Positions 17,559 to 25,762 of a stretch of DNA of 61,035 bases are shown piece by piece. The notes under the pieces are model-generated. The model saw only the letters and a list, made by a program, of their open reading frames with translations. It had not been told where the DNA came from and ran no database searches. Source of the DNA: Clostridia bacterium (GTDB lineage: Bacteria > Bacillota > Clostridia > Oscillospirales > Acutalibacteraceae). The position numbers and the translations under genes are program-made. Where the stretch lies: positions 1 through 61,035 of the forward strand of contig JAFSBZ010000047.1 of NCBI GenBank assembly GCA_017437005.1, read 5' to 3'. Each line of letters opens with the position of its first letter. Position 1 is the first letter of the stretch.

Positions 17559-17759
17559 CTATTCCTTAGTTTTGTAATAAAGCATACAATGACAAAAACC
17601 TTCAAATTCAGGATCGGCTATCTGAGCCTTAAATTCTTCGCAAATACATTTGTATTCCGGTAGCTTACCTACTCTACACGGGCAAAAGCCATCCTTTTCT
17701 TTAAGTCCTTGCTTTATCCTGCTAACGACTTCTTTATCGGGATTAAGACTGACTGACAC
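17559..17759 (-). CDS. Ferredoxin-thioredoxin-reductase-like small protein
   Basis: This 66-residue protein has three CxC pairs: C26-P-C28, C38-I-C40 and C56-H-C58. This is the cysteine pattern of the catalytic subunit of ferredoxin:thioredoxin reductase, which holds a 4Fe-4S cluster next to a redox disulfide. Spacing between the pairs differs from plant/cyanobacterial FTR. The start is GTG with AAGGA upstream; a promoter (TTGATT-N17-TATACT) lies at 17788-17816. As the first gene before thioredoxin it probably reduces it with ferredoxin electrons, a sensible design in an anaerobe. No separate variable subunit is seen. Confidence 0.8.
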   Translation of the reverse strand: MSVSLNPDKEVVSRIKQGLKEKDGFCPCRVGKLPEYKCICEEFKAQIADPEFEGFCHCMLYYKTKE

Positions 17760-17787
17760 ATTATCACATCCTTTAAAAACTATGGTT

Positions 17788-17816
17788 AGTATATACTATA
17801 TTTGAGCATAAATCAA
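17788..17816 (-). promoter_or_regulatory. Promoter for the FTR-like/trx pair
   Basis: On the minus strand TTGATT and TATACT are separated by 17 bases, about 30 bases before the GTG start. Confidence 0.5.
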
Positions 17817-17824
17817 TAAAATTG

Positions 17825-17842
17825 TGACATTTTGAAATGTCA
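17825..17842. repeat. Short perfect palindrome
   Basis: TGACATTT and AAATGTCA flank two bases. It lies just after the isomerase stop codon and just upstream of the -35 of the FTR/trx promoter, so it may be a weak terminator for the former or an operator for the latter. Confidence 0.4.
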
Positions 17843-17846
17843 ACAC

Positions 17847-18692
17847 TTAATTACCTACCATATGATCAACAATTTTGGCAAGAGCAATACATAGCTCTTC
17901 GTAAATATCGGTTGGTAAATTATGCGGTGGTGCGGTTTCAAGACACAACCCACCGGTGTAATTAATTTCTTTTAGCGCAGCAGAAAAATCACTCCAATCA
18001 ATTCTTCCAAAGTATGGCAAAAGATGTAAATCCCTATCAGGAAAACTGTCATGAAGATGAAAGGCGTGAATCTCATTGCCTAAATCACGTATTACCGATG
18101 TTACGGACAATTCAGGAAAAGTTGCCACATGTCCTGTGTCAAGACAGATTTTAAAATGCTGGTCATTAATAATTTTTACAAAATCGAGTATCTCGTAAGG
18201 AGTGGCAAGCGAAAAATCACGCATAGGCATATTTTCTAAGCAAACGGTAATATCGTATGGTTTTGCAATCTCCAATACTTTGTCCATAAACGAAAAATTA
18301 ACATCAAAGGTTATTTTTTGTTCTTCAGTTCCTTTTTCACTAATACCGCAGGGCATAATAGGGTGCAATACCCATTTTTTACATCCAAGTACAGATGTTG
18401 CCCACAATGATCGTTTTATGTGCTCTAATTTTGCATCACGAAGTTCTTGAGTAGAATCATTTGGTGGCCAATGCCAAGGACCGTGAACCTGATATATTTG
18501 TATATTTGATTCGTCTGCGAGCCTTTTTTCAAAATCAAGTTTTTCCTGTGTTTGTATAATTGAATCATCATACGGAAAATGTTTAGTATCCATCATATTA
18601 AAGTCGACACATGAAAAACCGTGTTGATTAATTTTTTTGTACCGTTCGTTTCCCCAACGCTGATAACTGCCAACGCCAATTCCTATTTTCAT
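17847..18692 (-). CDS. Sugar phosphate isomerase/epimerase (TIM barrel)
   Basis: This 281-residue protein is a xylose-isomerase-like TIM barrel of the AP-endonuclease-2/IolE-type superfamily. Metal-site elements are visible: VHGPWHW, LHP, CLENMP, CLDTGHV, AFHLHDS and CLETAPP, giving the usual Glu/His/Asp/Glu metal ligands. It probably isomerises or epimerises a keto-sugar or inositol derivative. I chose the ATG at 18692 with GGGTGA upstream; an ATG at 18704 and a more distant GTG are possible alternatives. It diverges from the glycan operon, whose promoter lies on the other side of the shared gap. Confidence 0.8.
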   Translation of the reverse strand: MKIGIGVGSYQRWGNERYKKINQHGFSCVDFNMMDTKHFPYDDSIIQTQEKLDFEKRLADESNIQIYQVHGPWHWPPNDSTQELRDAKLEHIKRSLWATSVLGCKKWVLHPIMPCGISEKGTEEQKITFDVNFSFMDKVLEIAKPYDITVCLENMPMRDFSLATPYEILDFVKIINDQHFKICLDTGHVATFPELSVTSVIRDLGNEIHAFHLHDSFPDRDLHLLPYFGRIDWSDFSAALKEINYTGGLCLETAPPHNLPTDIYEELCIALAKIVDHMVGN

Positions 18693-18709
18693 TTTATCAC
18701 CCATAGATA

Positions 18710-18738
18710 ATTTTAACAGTACCAAATATTTAAGTCAA
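18710..18738 (-). promoter_or_regulatory. Promoter for the isomerase gene
   Basis: On the minus strand TTGACT and TAAAAT are separated by 17 bases, placing transcription start close to the chosen ATG. Confidence 0.5.
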
Positions 18739-18759
18739 GTCAAGAGAATGGCACAAAGT

Positions 18760-18828
18760 AAAAAGACAAAAAAGTACACTAAAGCAAAAAACTTGTTTAT
18801 TGAATGCGACAAAAAAAAGCATTATAAT
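18760..18828 (+). promoter_or_regulatory. Glycan-locus promoter with shared 21-bp box
   Basis: TTGAAT (18800) and TATAAT (18823) are separated by 17 bases. Upstream at 18760-18780 lies a 21-bp box containing ACAAAAAAGTACACT. The box differs by one base from that at 57795-57815, and in both places its end is exactly 42 bases before TATAAT. Within the box an A5-G-A-C-A / A6-G-T-A-C-A direct repeat has a roughly 10-base period, as expected for an AraC-type activator site. The sequence TTGTTTATTG at 18793 also recurs (one change) at the same distance in the other promoter. Confidence 0.65.
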
Positions 18829-18901
18829 TTAATAAATTATATACAAAATGATAAAATTACTATAATTTTACAACTACAAAAATCAGAAGAGGGGAATAAC
18901 T

Positions 18902-21796
18902 TTGAAAAAAATATTATCTTTTGTGATTGCCTTGTCTATATTGCTTGTGTCATCGTTTGTGTGTTTTGCTGACACTCAAAATGTCATTGCGGAAAATACG
19001 GATAGCAACAAAAACGATAACAAAGTAGAGCTATATTCTGATGCACAGGATGATTATAGTGCTTATTTGGAAAACAATAAAGATTTGAACAAAGACGTTC
19101 AGGAAATAAATGCTGATATAAAGTCGGTTGTTACTACCGATGATGCAATCATCGAGACGGTTGTTGAGTTTGAAGGAAAGTCGGATGTTCTTAAATGGAA
19201 TAACGGTGAAGGAAGTATTACCTTTTCTTTCAACGTTTTGGAAGAAGGGCTATATAATATTGCCTTAGACTACTATATGCTTGAAGCAGGCACCAAGTCT
19301 ATGGATTTTAGTATTTTGATTGATGGTAACCAACCTTTTGATGGTGTTGACAATATATCCGTTCCAAGAATTTTTGTTGATGCCGGTGAGGTTCGTAAAG
19401 ATGGTATAGGTAATGAATTTGCTCCCGAACAAAAAGAGGTTTTTGCTTGGCAGAATAAACGTATTACCGACGCAGAAGGATTAAATGCAAAGCCATATTT
19501 GTTTGCTTTTACTAAGGGTGAGCATACCTTGACAATATATGATTGCTCTTGCCCTGTTGCAATCGCTGCGATTATGCTTTGCGCGGAGGAAAAAATTTCT
19601 TCTTATCAAGATGTACTTAAAACGTACAAAGAGCTTGGTTATACAAACTATAAAGGCAATCAAATTGATATTCAAGGTGAAAAGGCTTATCTCAAGTCTT
19701 CAAATAACCTTATTTCTCAATCTGACGCAACAAGCGCTAACGTAACTCCATACGATTCTTTACGTAGTAAGGTTAATTACATAGGCGGTAACAATTGGAG
19801 TGGCTCAGGCGACACAATAAGTTGGGAGGTAGTCGTTCCCGAGGATGGTCTTTACAGTATAACGTTTGCTTATCAGCAAAGCTATATCGTAAACGGAAGC
19901 TCATACCGTGTATTGCGTGTTGACGGTGAAATTCCATTTGCTGAAGCGGCAGAAATAAATTTTGATTATTGCAATAAGTGGGATATTAAAGAATTTGCCG
20001 ATAAATCGGGCACTCCATACCTTATATATCTAAAAGAGGGTAGACGTGTTTTATCTTTAGAGGTAAATCTTGGTTGTCTTTCGGAGTTTGCGACGGAACT
20101 TAAAAATCAAATTTACGAACTTGGCGCAATATATCGTGAAATAGTTATGATAACAGGTGAAACTCCTGATTCAAATCGTGATTATTCGCTTTTTACTCAG
20201 ATTCCCGATTTAGAGGAACGACTTAAAAAATGTTATAACGCATTGAATTCTTTAATTGCAGAAGCAGATTCATTAAGTGAAAAGGGAAGTTCGGGTAATA
20301 CAGCGACACTAAAAAATATGTCGGCAGTTATTAAAAGAATGCTCGACTATAAATATCAGGCACAAATTTACAAATCCAGTTTTTATGATAATTATTCAAG
20401 CATAAGCGCTTGGTTATACGAAATTATCAATATGCCTCTTGATATAGATGCGATTTATATTACTTCACCAGAAAAGAAGGCAAAGCATTTAGGCGCTGAT
20501 TTTTGGGAAAGGTTAACATTTGGATTAAAAAGATTTTTACTGTCATGGTCGGCGGATTACAATAGCATTTCGGGCGATGTAGGCGAAGATAGTATATCTC
20601 TTTGGGTAAACTGGGGTCGTGATCAGGTTCAGGTTTTAAACTATTTGGCGCAGAGTGATTTTACCACAAGTACGGGCATAGGTGTTGATATAAAAATGAC
20701 TAACGCTACGCTCATACAAGGTATACTTTCGGGTAATGGACCTGATTGTTACTTGCACATGTCAAGAACCGAGCCTGTTAACCTTGCAATGCGAGGCGGG
20801 CTTTATGATTTATCACAGTTTAAGGATTTTGATGAAGTTTCATCACGCTTTATGCCAACGGCAACAACACCTTATAAATATAAAGACGGTGTATATGCGT
20901 TACCCGACACTCAGACATTTTCGGTAATGTTTTATAGACAGGATATATTAGATGAATTAGGTGTTGAAGTGCCTGAAACATGGGACGATTTTATTGCTGC
21001 ATCGGCCATAATAATGAGAAATAATATGCAGGTCGGCTTACCATATACTCAGATTACCGATATGAATCAGGTAAATCTTGGTTTAGGCGCGCTCAACATT
21101 TATCCTACATTGCTTATGCAACGTGGCGTGAATCTTTATGACGATAAATTCTCGAGCGTGGATATGACATCTGAAGAAGCGGTTAACACCTTTACAATGT
21201 GGACTGATTTTTATAATAAATACAGCTTCCCAAAAACTTATGATTTTTATAACCGTTTCCGTACAGGCACTATGCCTTTGGCGATACAGTCTTGTACACA
21301 ATATAATACAATCAGCGCGGCAGCTTCTGAAATTAGGGGACTGTGGGGTATCACACTTATACCCGGTACTATGGATGAGAATGGTAATGTAAATCATTCA
21401 CAAGCAGGTGCCGGTACAGGTTGCGCAATACTTAAAAGCAGCGATAATATTGACGGAGCATGGGAATTCCTTAAATGGTGGACTCGCGATGATATTCAGT
21501 TAAAATACTCACAAAATGTTGAGTCAATATTGGGCATTACAGGCCGTAATATGACATCAAATGTCGAAGCGCTTTCAGGCCTTTCTTGGAACAATGATGA
21601 TTTTGAGATTTTGAAAGAGCAGTGGGCATTGGTTGATGAAATGCCCGAGGTTCCTGGTGGATATTACGTTCCACGTGTTGTGGATCAGGCATTTTGGAAC
21701 GTTGTTGGTAACGGCAAAGGAATAGAAGAAACACTACTTAAGTGGGACAAAGTTGCCGACAACGAAATTGCTGAAAAGCAGTCACAATATGATTAA
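18902..21796 (+). CDS. Multi-domain extracellular solute-binding protein
   Basis: This 964-residue exported protein starts at TTG with GAAGAGGGG seven bases upstream. A signal peptide (1-~23, ending VCFADTQ) lacks a good lipobox, so it is probably cut by signal peptidase I rather than lipid-anchored. Residues ~80-225 and ~260-395 look like two beta-sandwich carbohydrate-binding modules (GSITFSFNVLEEGLYNIALD; DTISWEVVVPEDGLYSITFA). Residues ~400-510 are helical. From ~563 to the end is a family-1 sugar-binding fold (ISLWVNWGRDQ, GPDCYLHMSRTEPVNLAMRG, PYKYKDGVYALPDTQTFSVM). It is first in an operon with two permeases and should deliver oligosaccharides to them. Confidence 0.85.
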   Translation: MKKILSFVIALSILLVSSFVCFADTQNVIAENTDSNKNDNKVELYSDAQDDYSAYLENNKDLNKDVQEINADIKSVVTTDDAIIETVVEFEGKSDVLKWNNGEGSITFSFNVLEEGLYNIALDYYMLEAGTKSMDFSILIDGNQPFDGVDNISVPRIFVDAGEVRKDGIGNEFAPEQKEVFAWQNKRITDAEGLNAKPYLFAFTKGEHTLTIYDCSCPVAIAAIMLCAEEKISSYQDVLKTYKELGYTNYKGNQIDIQGEKAYLKSSNNLISQSDATSANVTPYDSLRSKVNYIGGNNWSGSGDTISWEVVVPEDGLYSITFAYQQSYIVNGSSYRVLRVDGEIPFAEAAEINFDYCNKWDIKEFADKSGTPYLIYLKEGRRVLSLEVNLGCLSEFATELKNQIYELGAIYREIVMITGETPDSNRDYSLFTQIPDLEERLKKCYNALNSLIAEADSLSEKGSSGNTATLKNMSAVIKRMLDYKYQAQIYKSSFYDNYSSISAWLYEIINMPLDIDAIYITSPEKKAKHLGADFWERLTFGLKRFLLSWSADYNSISGDVGEDSISLWVNWGRDQVQVLNYLAQSDFTTSTGIGVDIKMTNATLIQGILSGNGPDCYLHMSRTEPVNLAMRGGLYDLSQFKDFDEVSSRFMPTATTPYKYKDGVYALPDTQTFSVMFYRQDILDELGVEVPETWDDFIAASAIIMRNNMQVGLPYTQITDMNQVNLGLGALNIYPTLLMQRGVNLYDDKFSSVDMTSEEAVNTFTMWTDFYNKYSFPKTYDFYNRFRTGTMPLAIQSCTQYNTISAAASEIRGLWGITLIPGTMDENGNVNHSQAGAGTGCAILKSSDNIDGAWEFLKWWTRDDIQLKYSQNVESILGITGRNMTSNVEALSGLSWNNDDFEILKEQWALVDEMPEVPGGYYVPRVVDQAFWNVVGNGKGIEETLLKWDKVADNEIAEKQSQYD

Positions 21797-21815
21797 TTTG
21801 GAAGGGAAAATTATC

Positions 21816-22718
21816 GTGAAATTAAAGCGTTCTAAATTTGGCGGAAATAGTGAAATTCGTACAGGTATGATTATGCTATCGCCGTTTTTGATTTTGTTTT
21901 TTGTTTTTACAATTCTTCCTATTTTATCGTCGATTGTGCTAAGCTTTACAACGTACGATATGATAGCCGCACCAAAATTTAATGGGTTTGCTAACTATAT
22001 AAAAATGTTTTCGGCAGATGATATGTTTCCAAAGGTATTACGTAACACCTTGGTTTTGGCAATAATTACCGGACCGATTGGTTACATACTTTCGTTTTTG
22101 CTTGCGTGGATGATTAATGAGTTAAATCGCGGTATGCGAACCGTACTTTCATTTCTCTTTTACGCGCCGGCCCTTTCCACAAATGTATATTTTATATGGC
22201 AGGTCCTTTTTAGCGGAGACAGTTATGGTTATATAAACAGCGCGTTGCTTTCGTTAGGTTTTATATCCGAGCCTATACAGTGGTTTAAAGATGCCAATTA
22301 TGTAATGGTAATTGTTATAGTGGTTCAGCTATGGATGAGTATGGGTATATCTTTCCTTGCTAATATATCAGGCTTGCAAAACGTAAATCCTGAAATGTAT
22401 GAAGCAGGTTGTATCGATGGTATCAGAAACAGATGGGCAGAACTGTGGTACATAACTTTGCCATCAATGAAATCAATACTTTTATTTGGTGCCGTAATGC
22501 AGATACAAAGCTCATTTTCTATTGGTTCGGTTGTAACAGCTCTTGCAGGTTTCCCAAGTGTAAACTATTCCGTAGACACATTGGTTACTATGCTAATGGA
22601 TGTTGGTACCAGTCGTTACGAAATGGGTTATGCCTCGGCTATGTCTGTTTTCTTGTTTGCGTTAATGGCAGTTACACGTGTCGTTGTTGGCAAATTAGTT
22701 GATTCCATAGGTAAATAG
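21816..22718 (+). CDS. Sugar ABC transporter permease, first pair, subunit 1
   Basis: This 300-residue protein has six predicted membrane helices and the MalF/UgpA-type EAA loop (EAGCIDGIRNRWAELWYITL) that docks the ATPase. I chose the GTG at 21816 with GAAGGGA upstream; the frame also runs back into the preceding gene. It pairs with the next gene to form the channel for the 964-residue binding protein. No ATPase gene is nearby, so a shared MsmX-type ATPase elsewhere is expected. Confidence 0.9.
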   Translation: MKLKRSKFGGNSEIRTGMIMLSPFLILFFVFTILPILSSIVLSFTTYDMIAAPKFNGFANYIKMFSADDMFPKVLRNTLVLAIITGPIGYILSFLLAWMINELNRGMRTVLSFLFYAPALSTNVYFIWQVLFSGDSYGYINSALLSLGFISEPIQWFKDANYVMVIVIVVQLWMSMGISFLANISGLQNVNPEMYEAGCIDGIRNRWAELWYITLPSMKSILLFGAVMQIQSSFSIGSVVTALAGFPSVNYSVDTLVTMLMDVGTSRYEMGYASAMSVFLFALMAVTRVVVGKLVDSIGK

Positions 22719-22730
22719 CGGAGGTTTGCA

Positions 22731-23597
22731 ATGAAAAGTAATAAAGCACAATATAGAAGATATACAAGATCTGGTTGGGGTAATTTTTTCTATTTCTTCT
22801 TTTTGATAATTTTTGGATTATTTTCGGTTTTACCTATAATTTATACTATATGTACCTCATTAAAACCTTTAGAGGAAATATTAATATTTCCACCTCGATT
22901 CTTTGTAACAAGACCAACCTTTGAGAATTACGCGGCATTGCCTAAGCTTTTATCAAATTTAAAAGTTCCGCTTTCTCGATATGTTTTTAATAGCTTTTTT
23001 GTTAGTATAATTACAACTGTTTTACATTTGTTTATTGCTTCAATGGCGGCATTTGTTTTAGCAAAGTTAAAATTTAAAGGCAGTAAAGCACTCTTTATGA
23101 TTATTCAGTTTGCTTTGCTTTACAACACGTATACTTTAGCAATTCCACAATATGTAATTTTTTCGGAAACAAGAATTATAGATACATATTGGGTTTATAT
23201 TTTGCCGTATTTGCCGTCTACGTTGGGTGTATTCCTTATGAAGCAGTTTATAGACAGCAGTATACCTGATGCTTTGCTTGAAGCCGGGCGAATAGACGGC
23301 GCAGGATTTTTTAGAATTTATTGGCAGATTGCCTTTCCTATTATGAGACCTGCATGGCTTACACTTACACTATTTGCGTTTAGAGATTTGTGGTCAATGC
23401 AGCCTCAAGGTACCATATTTAGCGAAGAATTAAAAATGTTGCCTAATATTATGTCTACTATATCCTCGGGTGGTATTGCCCGCTCAGGTAGCGCGATGGC
23501 GGCAACTGTAATTCTGCTTATTCCGCCGATTACGATATATATGCTTACACAAGGCAGTGTAATGCAAACAATGGGTAGTGCCGGAATTAAAGAGTAA
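22731..23597 (+). CDS. Carbohydrate ABC transporter permease, first pair, subunit 2
   Basis: This 288-residue protein has six predicted membrane helices and the MalG-type EAA loop (EAGRIDGAGFFRIYWQIAFP). The N-terminal segment with ICTSLKPLEEIL is typical of the MalG/AraQ/YtcP branch. It starts 12 bases after subunit 1 with a GGAGG site. Confidence 0.9.
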   Translation: MKSNKAQYRRYTRSGWGNFFYFFFLIIFGLFSVLPIIYTICTSLKPLEEILIFPPRFFVTRPTFENYAALPKLLSNLKVPLSRYVFNSFFVSIITTVLHLFIASMAAFVLAKLKFKGSKALFMIIQFALLYNTYTLAIPQYVIFSETRIIDTYWVYILPYLPSTLGVFLMKQFIDSSIPDALLEAGRIDGAGFFRIYWQIAFPIMRPAWLTLTLFAFRDLWSMQPQGTIFSEELKMLPNIMSTISSGGIARSGSAMAATVILLIPPITIYMLTQGSVMQTMGSAGIKE

Positions 23598-23626
23598 ATT
23601 TTTAAAACTCCAAAGGGGGTAAAAAT

Positions 23627-25750
23627 GTGAAGAAACGCATAGCACTTTTGATAGTTGCTTTAATATTGATGTTTTCTGTATGTCCGGCGGTTTCGGCACA
23701 ATCATCCGCCAACGTTCCCTACAACACGTATGCTTATTGGGAAAAAGATAGTGAGCGTGAGCCCGTAGAAATACGTAGCGTGTACGATGTTTACGGAAAG
23801 ATCGACGGCTATTCTTTGGGTATTGAGAATTTTGAAATGCCCACGGACATCGCTTGTGATAATAATGGTAATCTATATATACTTGATGGTGACAATAGCC
23901 GTATTGTTGTTGTCGATAATAATATGTCACTAATAAAAATAATAGAGGCACCTCAATATAATAATGAAACTTTAAGCTTTTCGGGCGCAAAGGGTATTTA
24001 TTTAAAAGATGACGGAAGTATATATCTTGCTGATACCAATGGTCAAAGAGTATTAGTTTTTAACCCTGATGGTACTTTAAAGCGGGTAATAGGTTTGCCT
24101 GATGCATCGGTTATTCCCGAAGACTTTAACTATGCGCCAATAAAGGTACTTACCGATTCAAGAGATTATATTTACGTGCTTAGTAGCGGCTCTTATTATG
24201 GAGCGCTTGTATATTCTGATTCTGGTGAGCTTTTAGGCTTTTATGGCGCTAATACCGTAAAATCTGATGTTTTGGATGCCCTTGGAAAGCTATGGGATCG
24301 TTTAACTCAAACGGATGCAAAACGAGCAAGCAGCATACAAAAATTACCATATCAGTTTATCAGTATGGATATTGATGATAGTGATTTTATTTATACACTT
24401 ACAGGACTTACTGATAGCATATGGGATGCCGGTACCGGTCAAATCAGACGACTTAATCCTGCGGGAAATAACATTCTTAAAGATAAAAACGGATTAAGCT
24501 CAGACTCATTAAATTTTGCCGATGAATCCGACCTTTTAAATGATTCGGGGCATCCTGTTCTTACAAGTTTTAGTAAGCTTTGTGTTGACTCAGATGGTTT
24601 TATTTATGCAGTAGACACCACATATGGCCATATATTTATTTATGACAATATGTGTAATTCATTTGCCGTTTTTGGCGGTGGCTTTGGCTCCGGAAATCAA
24701 GATGGTACATTTACTAGACCCGAATCTATAGCTGTATATGGTGATATGCTATATGTTCTTGATTCTCTTGATGCAAGCGTTACTGTATTTCGTCTTACCG
24801 AATATGGTAAGCTATACAAGCAAGCTCAATCATTAACCTTAAACGGAAAATATAACGATTCGTCAGAATTGTGGAAAAAGATTTTAGCTCAAGACAAAAA
24901 CAATCTTCTTGCATATCGAGGACTTTCAAAAGCGGCATTGCTTAGCGAAGATTACGATAGTGCGCTTAAATATTCAAAATTAGGCTTTGACCAAGCAGAT
25001 TATGCTGTTGCTTTTGAGCAAAAAAGAAGCGAATTTATTTCAAAGAATATTTGGTGGATGTTGATAGTTGCAGTAGCAATTATTGCGGTTGCTGTTTGGC
25101 TTATGCTTAGTCGTAAGGAAAAAGTCAAAAATGTTAATAAGGGTAATATATCGTTTGCATTATCTACCGTAGTACATCCATTTGAGACTTTCTATCGATT
25201 AAAATCTAAAAATGAAGGTTCTGTTGTTACAGCGCTTATAGTTTTAGCTTTATTTTATGTTTCAACAGTTCTTTGTGATATATATAGTGGCTTCTGTTTC
25301 AAAATTTTTGAAGCGTCTACATACAATTCATTCGAGACTTTATTGGGTAGCGTTGGTGTCGCATTGCTTTTTGTTATTGTTAACTGGGGCGTATGTGTAT
25401 TAGCGCAGGGTAAGGGTAAACTTAAAGAAATATTTATGGTTACCTGTTTTGCCCTTATTCCTGAAATATTGAATTCGATTTTGCAGCTTATTTTTACTAA
25501 CATACTTATTCCTGAAGAAGCGGCAATACTTACAGTGATAACCGTTGTATGTCACATAATTGCGGCAGTTGTTCTTTGTGTGGGTATTATGACAATTCAC
25601 GAATATGATTTCTTTAAATTCCTTGGAACAACGGTTCTTACGGTACTGGGTATGTTCTTAGTTGTGTTTATTATATTTATGTTGTTTATATTGTTCCAAG
25701 AATTATTTGAATTTATAGGTTCTTTATTTACAGAAATTTTCTATCGTTAG
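23627..25750 (+). CDS. NHL/TPR/Yip1 membrane protein
   Basis: This 707-residue protein has a signal peptide (1-~25, ending VSAQSS). Residues ~45-400 form an NHL-type beta-propeller (repeats such as IACDNNGNLYILDGDNSRIV, IYLADTNGQRVLVFNPDGTL, SDGFIYAVDTTYGHIFIYD). A TPR-like helical pair follows at ~405-465 (SLTLNGKYNDSSELWKKILA, LLAYRGLSKAALLSEDYDSA), then one membrane helix at ~473-495. A Yip1-like multi-pass domain fills ~515-700. The outside propeller probably binds protein or glycan and the Yip1 part anchors it. It starts at GTG with AAAGGGGG. It sits between two permease sets and next to DUF5696; its job is unknown, but the context suggests helping uptake. Confidence 0.8.
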   Translation: MKKRIALLIVALILMFSVCPAVSAQSSANVPYNTYAYWEKDSEREPVEIRSVYDVYGKIDGYSLGIENFEMPTDIACDNNGNLYILDGDNSRIVVVDNNMSLIKIIEAPQYNNETLSFSGAKGIYLKDDGSIYLADTNGQRVLVFNPDGTLKRVIGLPDASVIPEDFNYAPIKVLTDSRDYIYVLSSGSYYGALVYSDSGELLGFYGANTVKSDVLDALGKLWDRLTQTDAKRASSIQKLPYQFISMDIDDSDFIYTLTGLTDSIWDAGTGQIRRLNPAGNNILKDKNGLSSDSLNFADESDLLNDSGHPVLTSFSKLCVDSDGFIYAVDTTYGHIFIYDNMCNSFAVFGGGFGSGNQDGTFTRPESIAVYGDMLYVLDSLDASVTVFRLTEYGKLYKQAQSLTLNGKYNDSSELWKKILAQDKNNLLAYRGLSKAALLSEDYDSALKYSKLGFDQADYAVAFEQKRSEFISKNIWWMLIVAVAIIAVAVWLMLSRKEKVKNVNKGNISFALSTVVHPFETFYRLKSKNEGSVVTALIVLALFYVSTVLCDIYSGFCFKIFEASTYNSFETLLGSVGVALLFVIVNWGVCVLAQGKGKLKEIFMVTCFALIPEILNSILQLIFTNILIPEEAAILTVITVVCHIIAAVVLCVGIMTIHEYDFFKFLGTTVLTVLGMFLVVFIIFMLFILFQELFEFIGSLFTEIFYR

Positions 25751-25762
25751 GAGGCAGTAGTT

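Noticed and set aside
18748-18972. Plus-strand ORF of 74 codons overlapping the first binding-protein gene
   Set aside because: It covers the promoter box and -10 region, and its end is a frame-shifted copy of the signal peptide.
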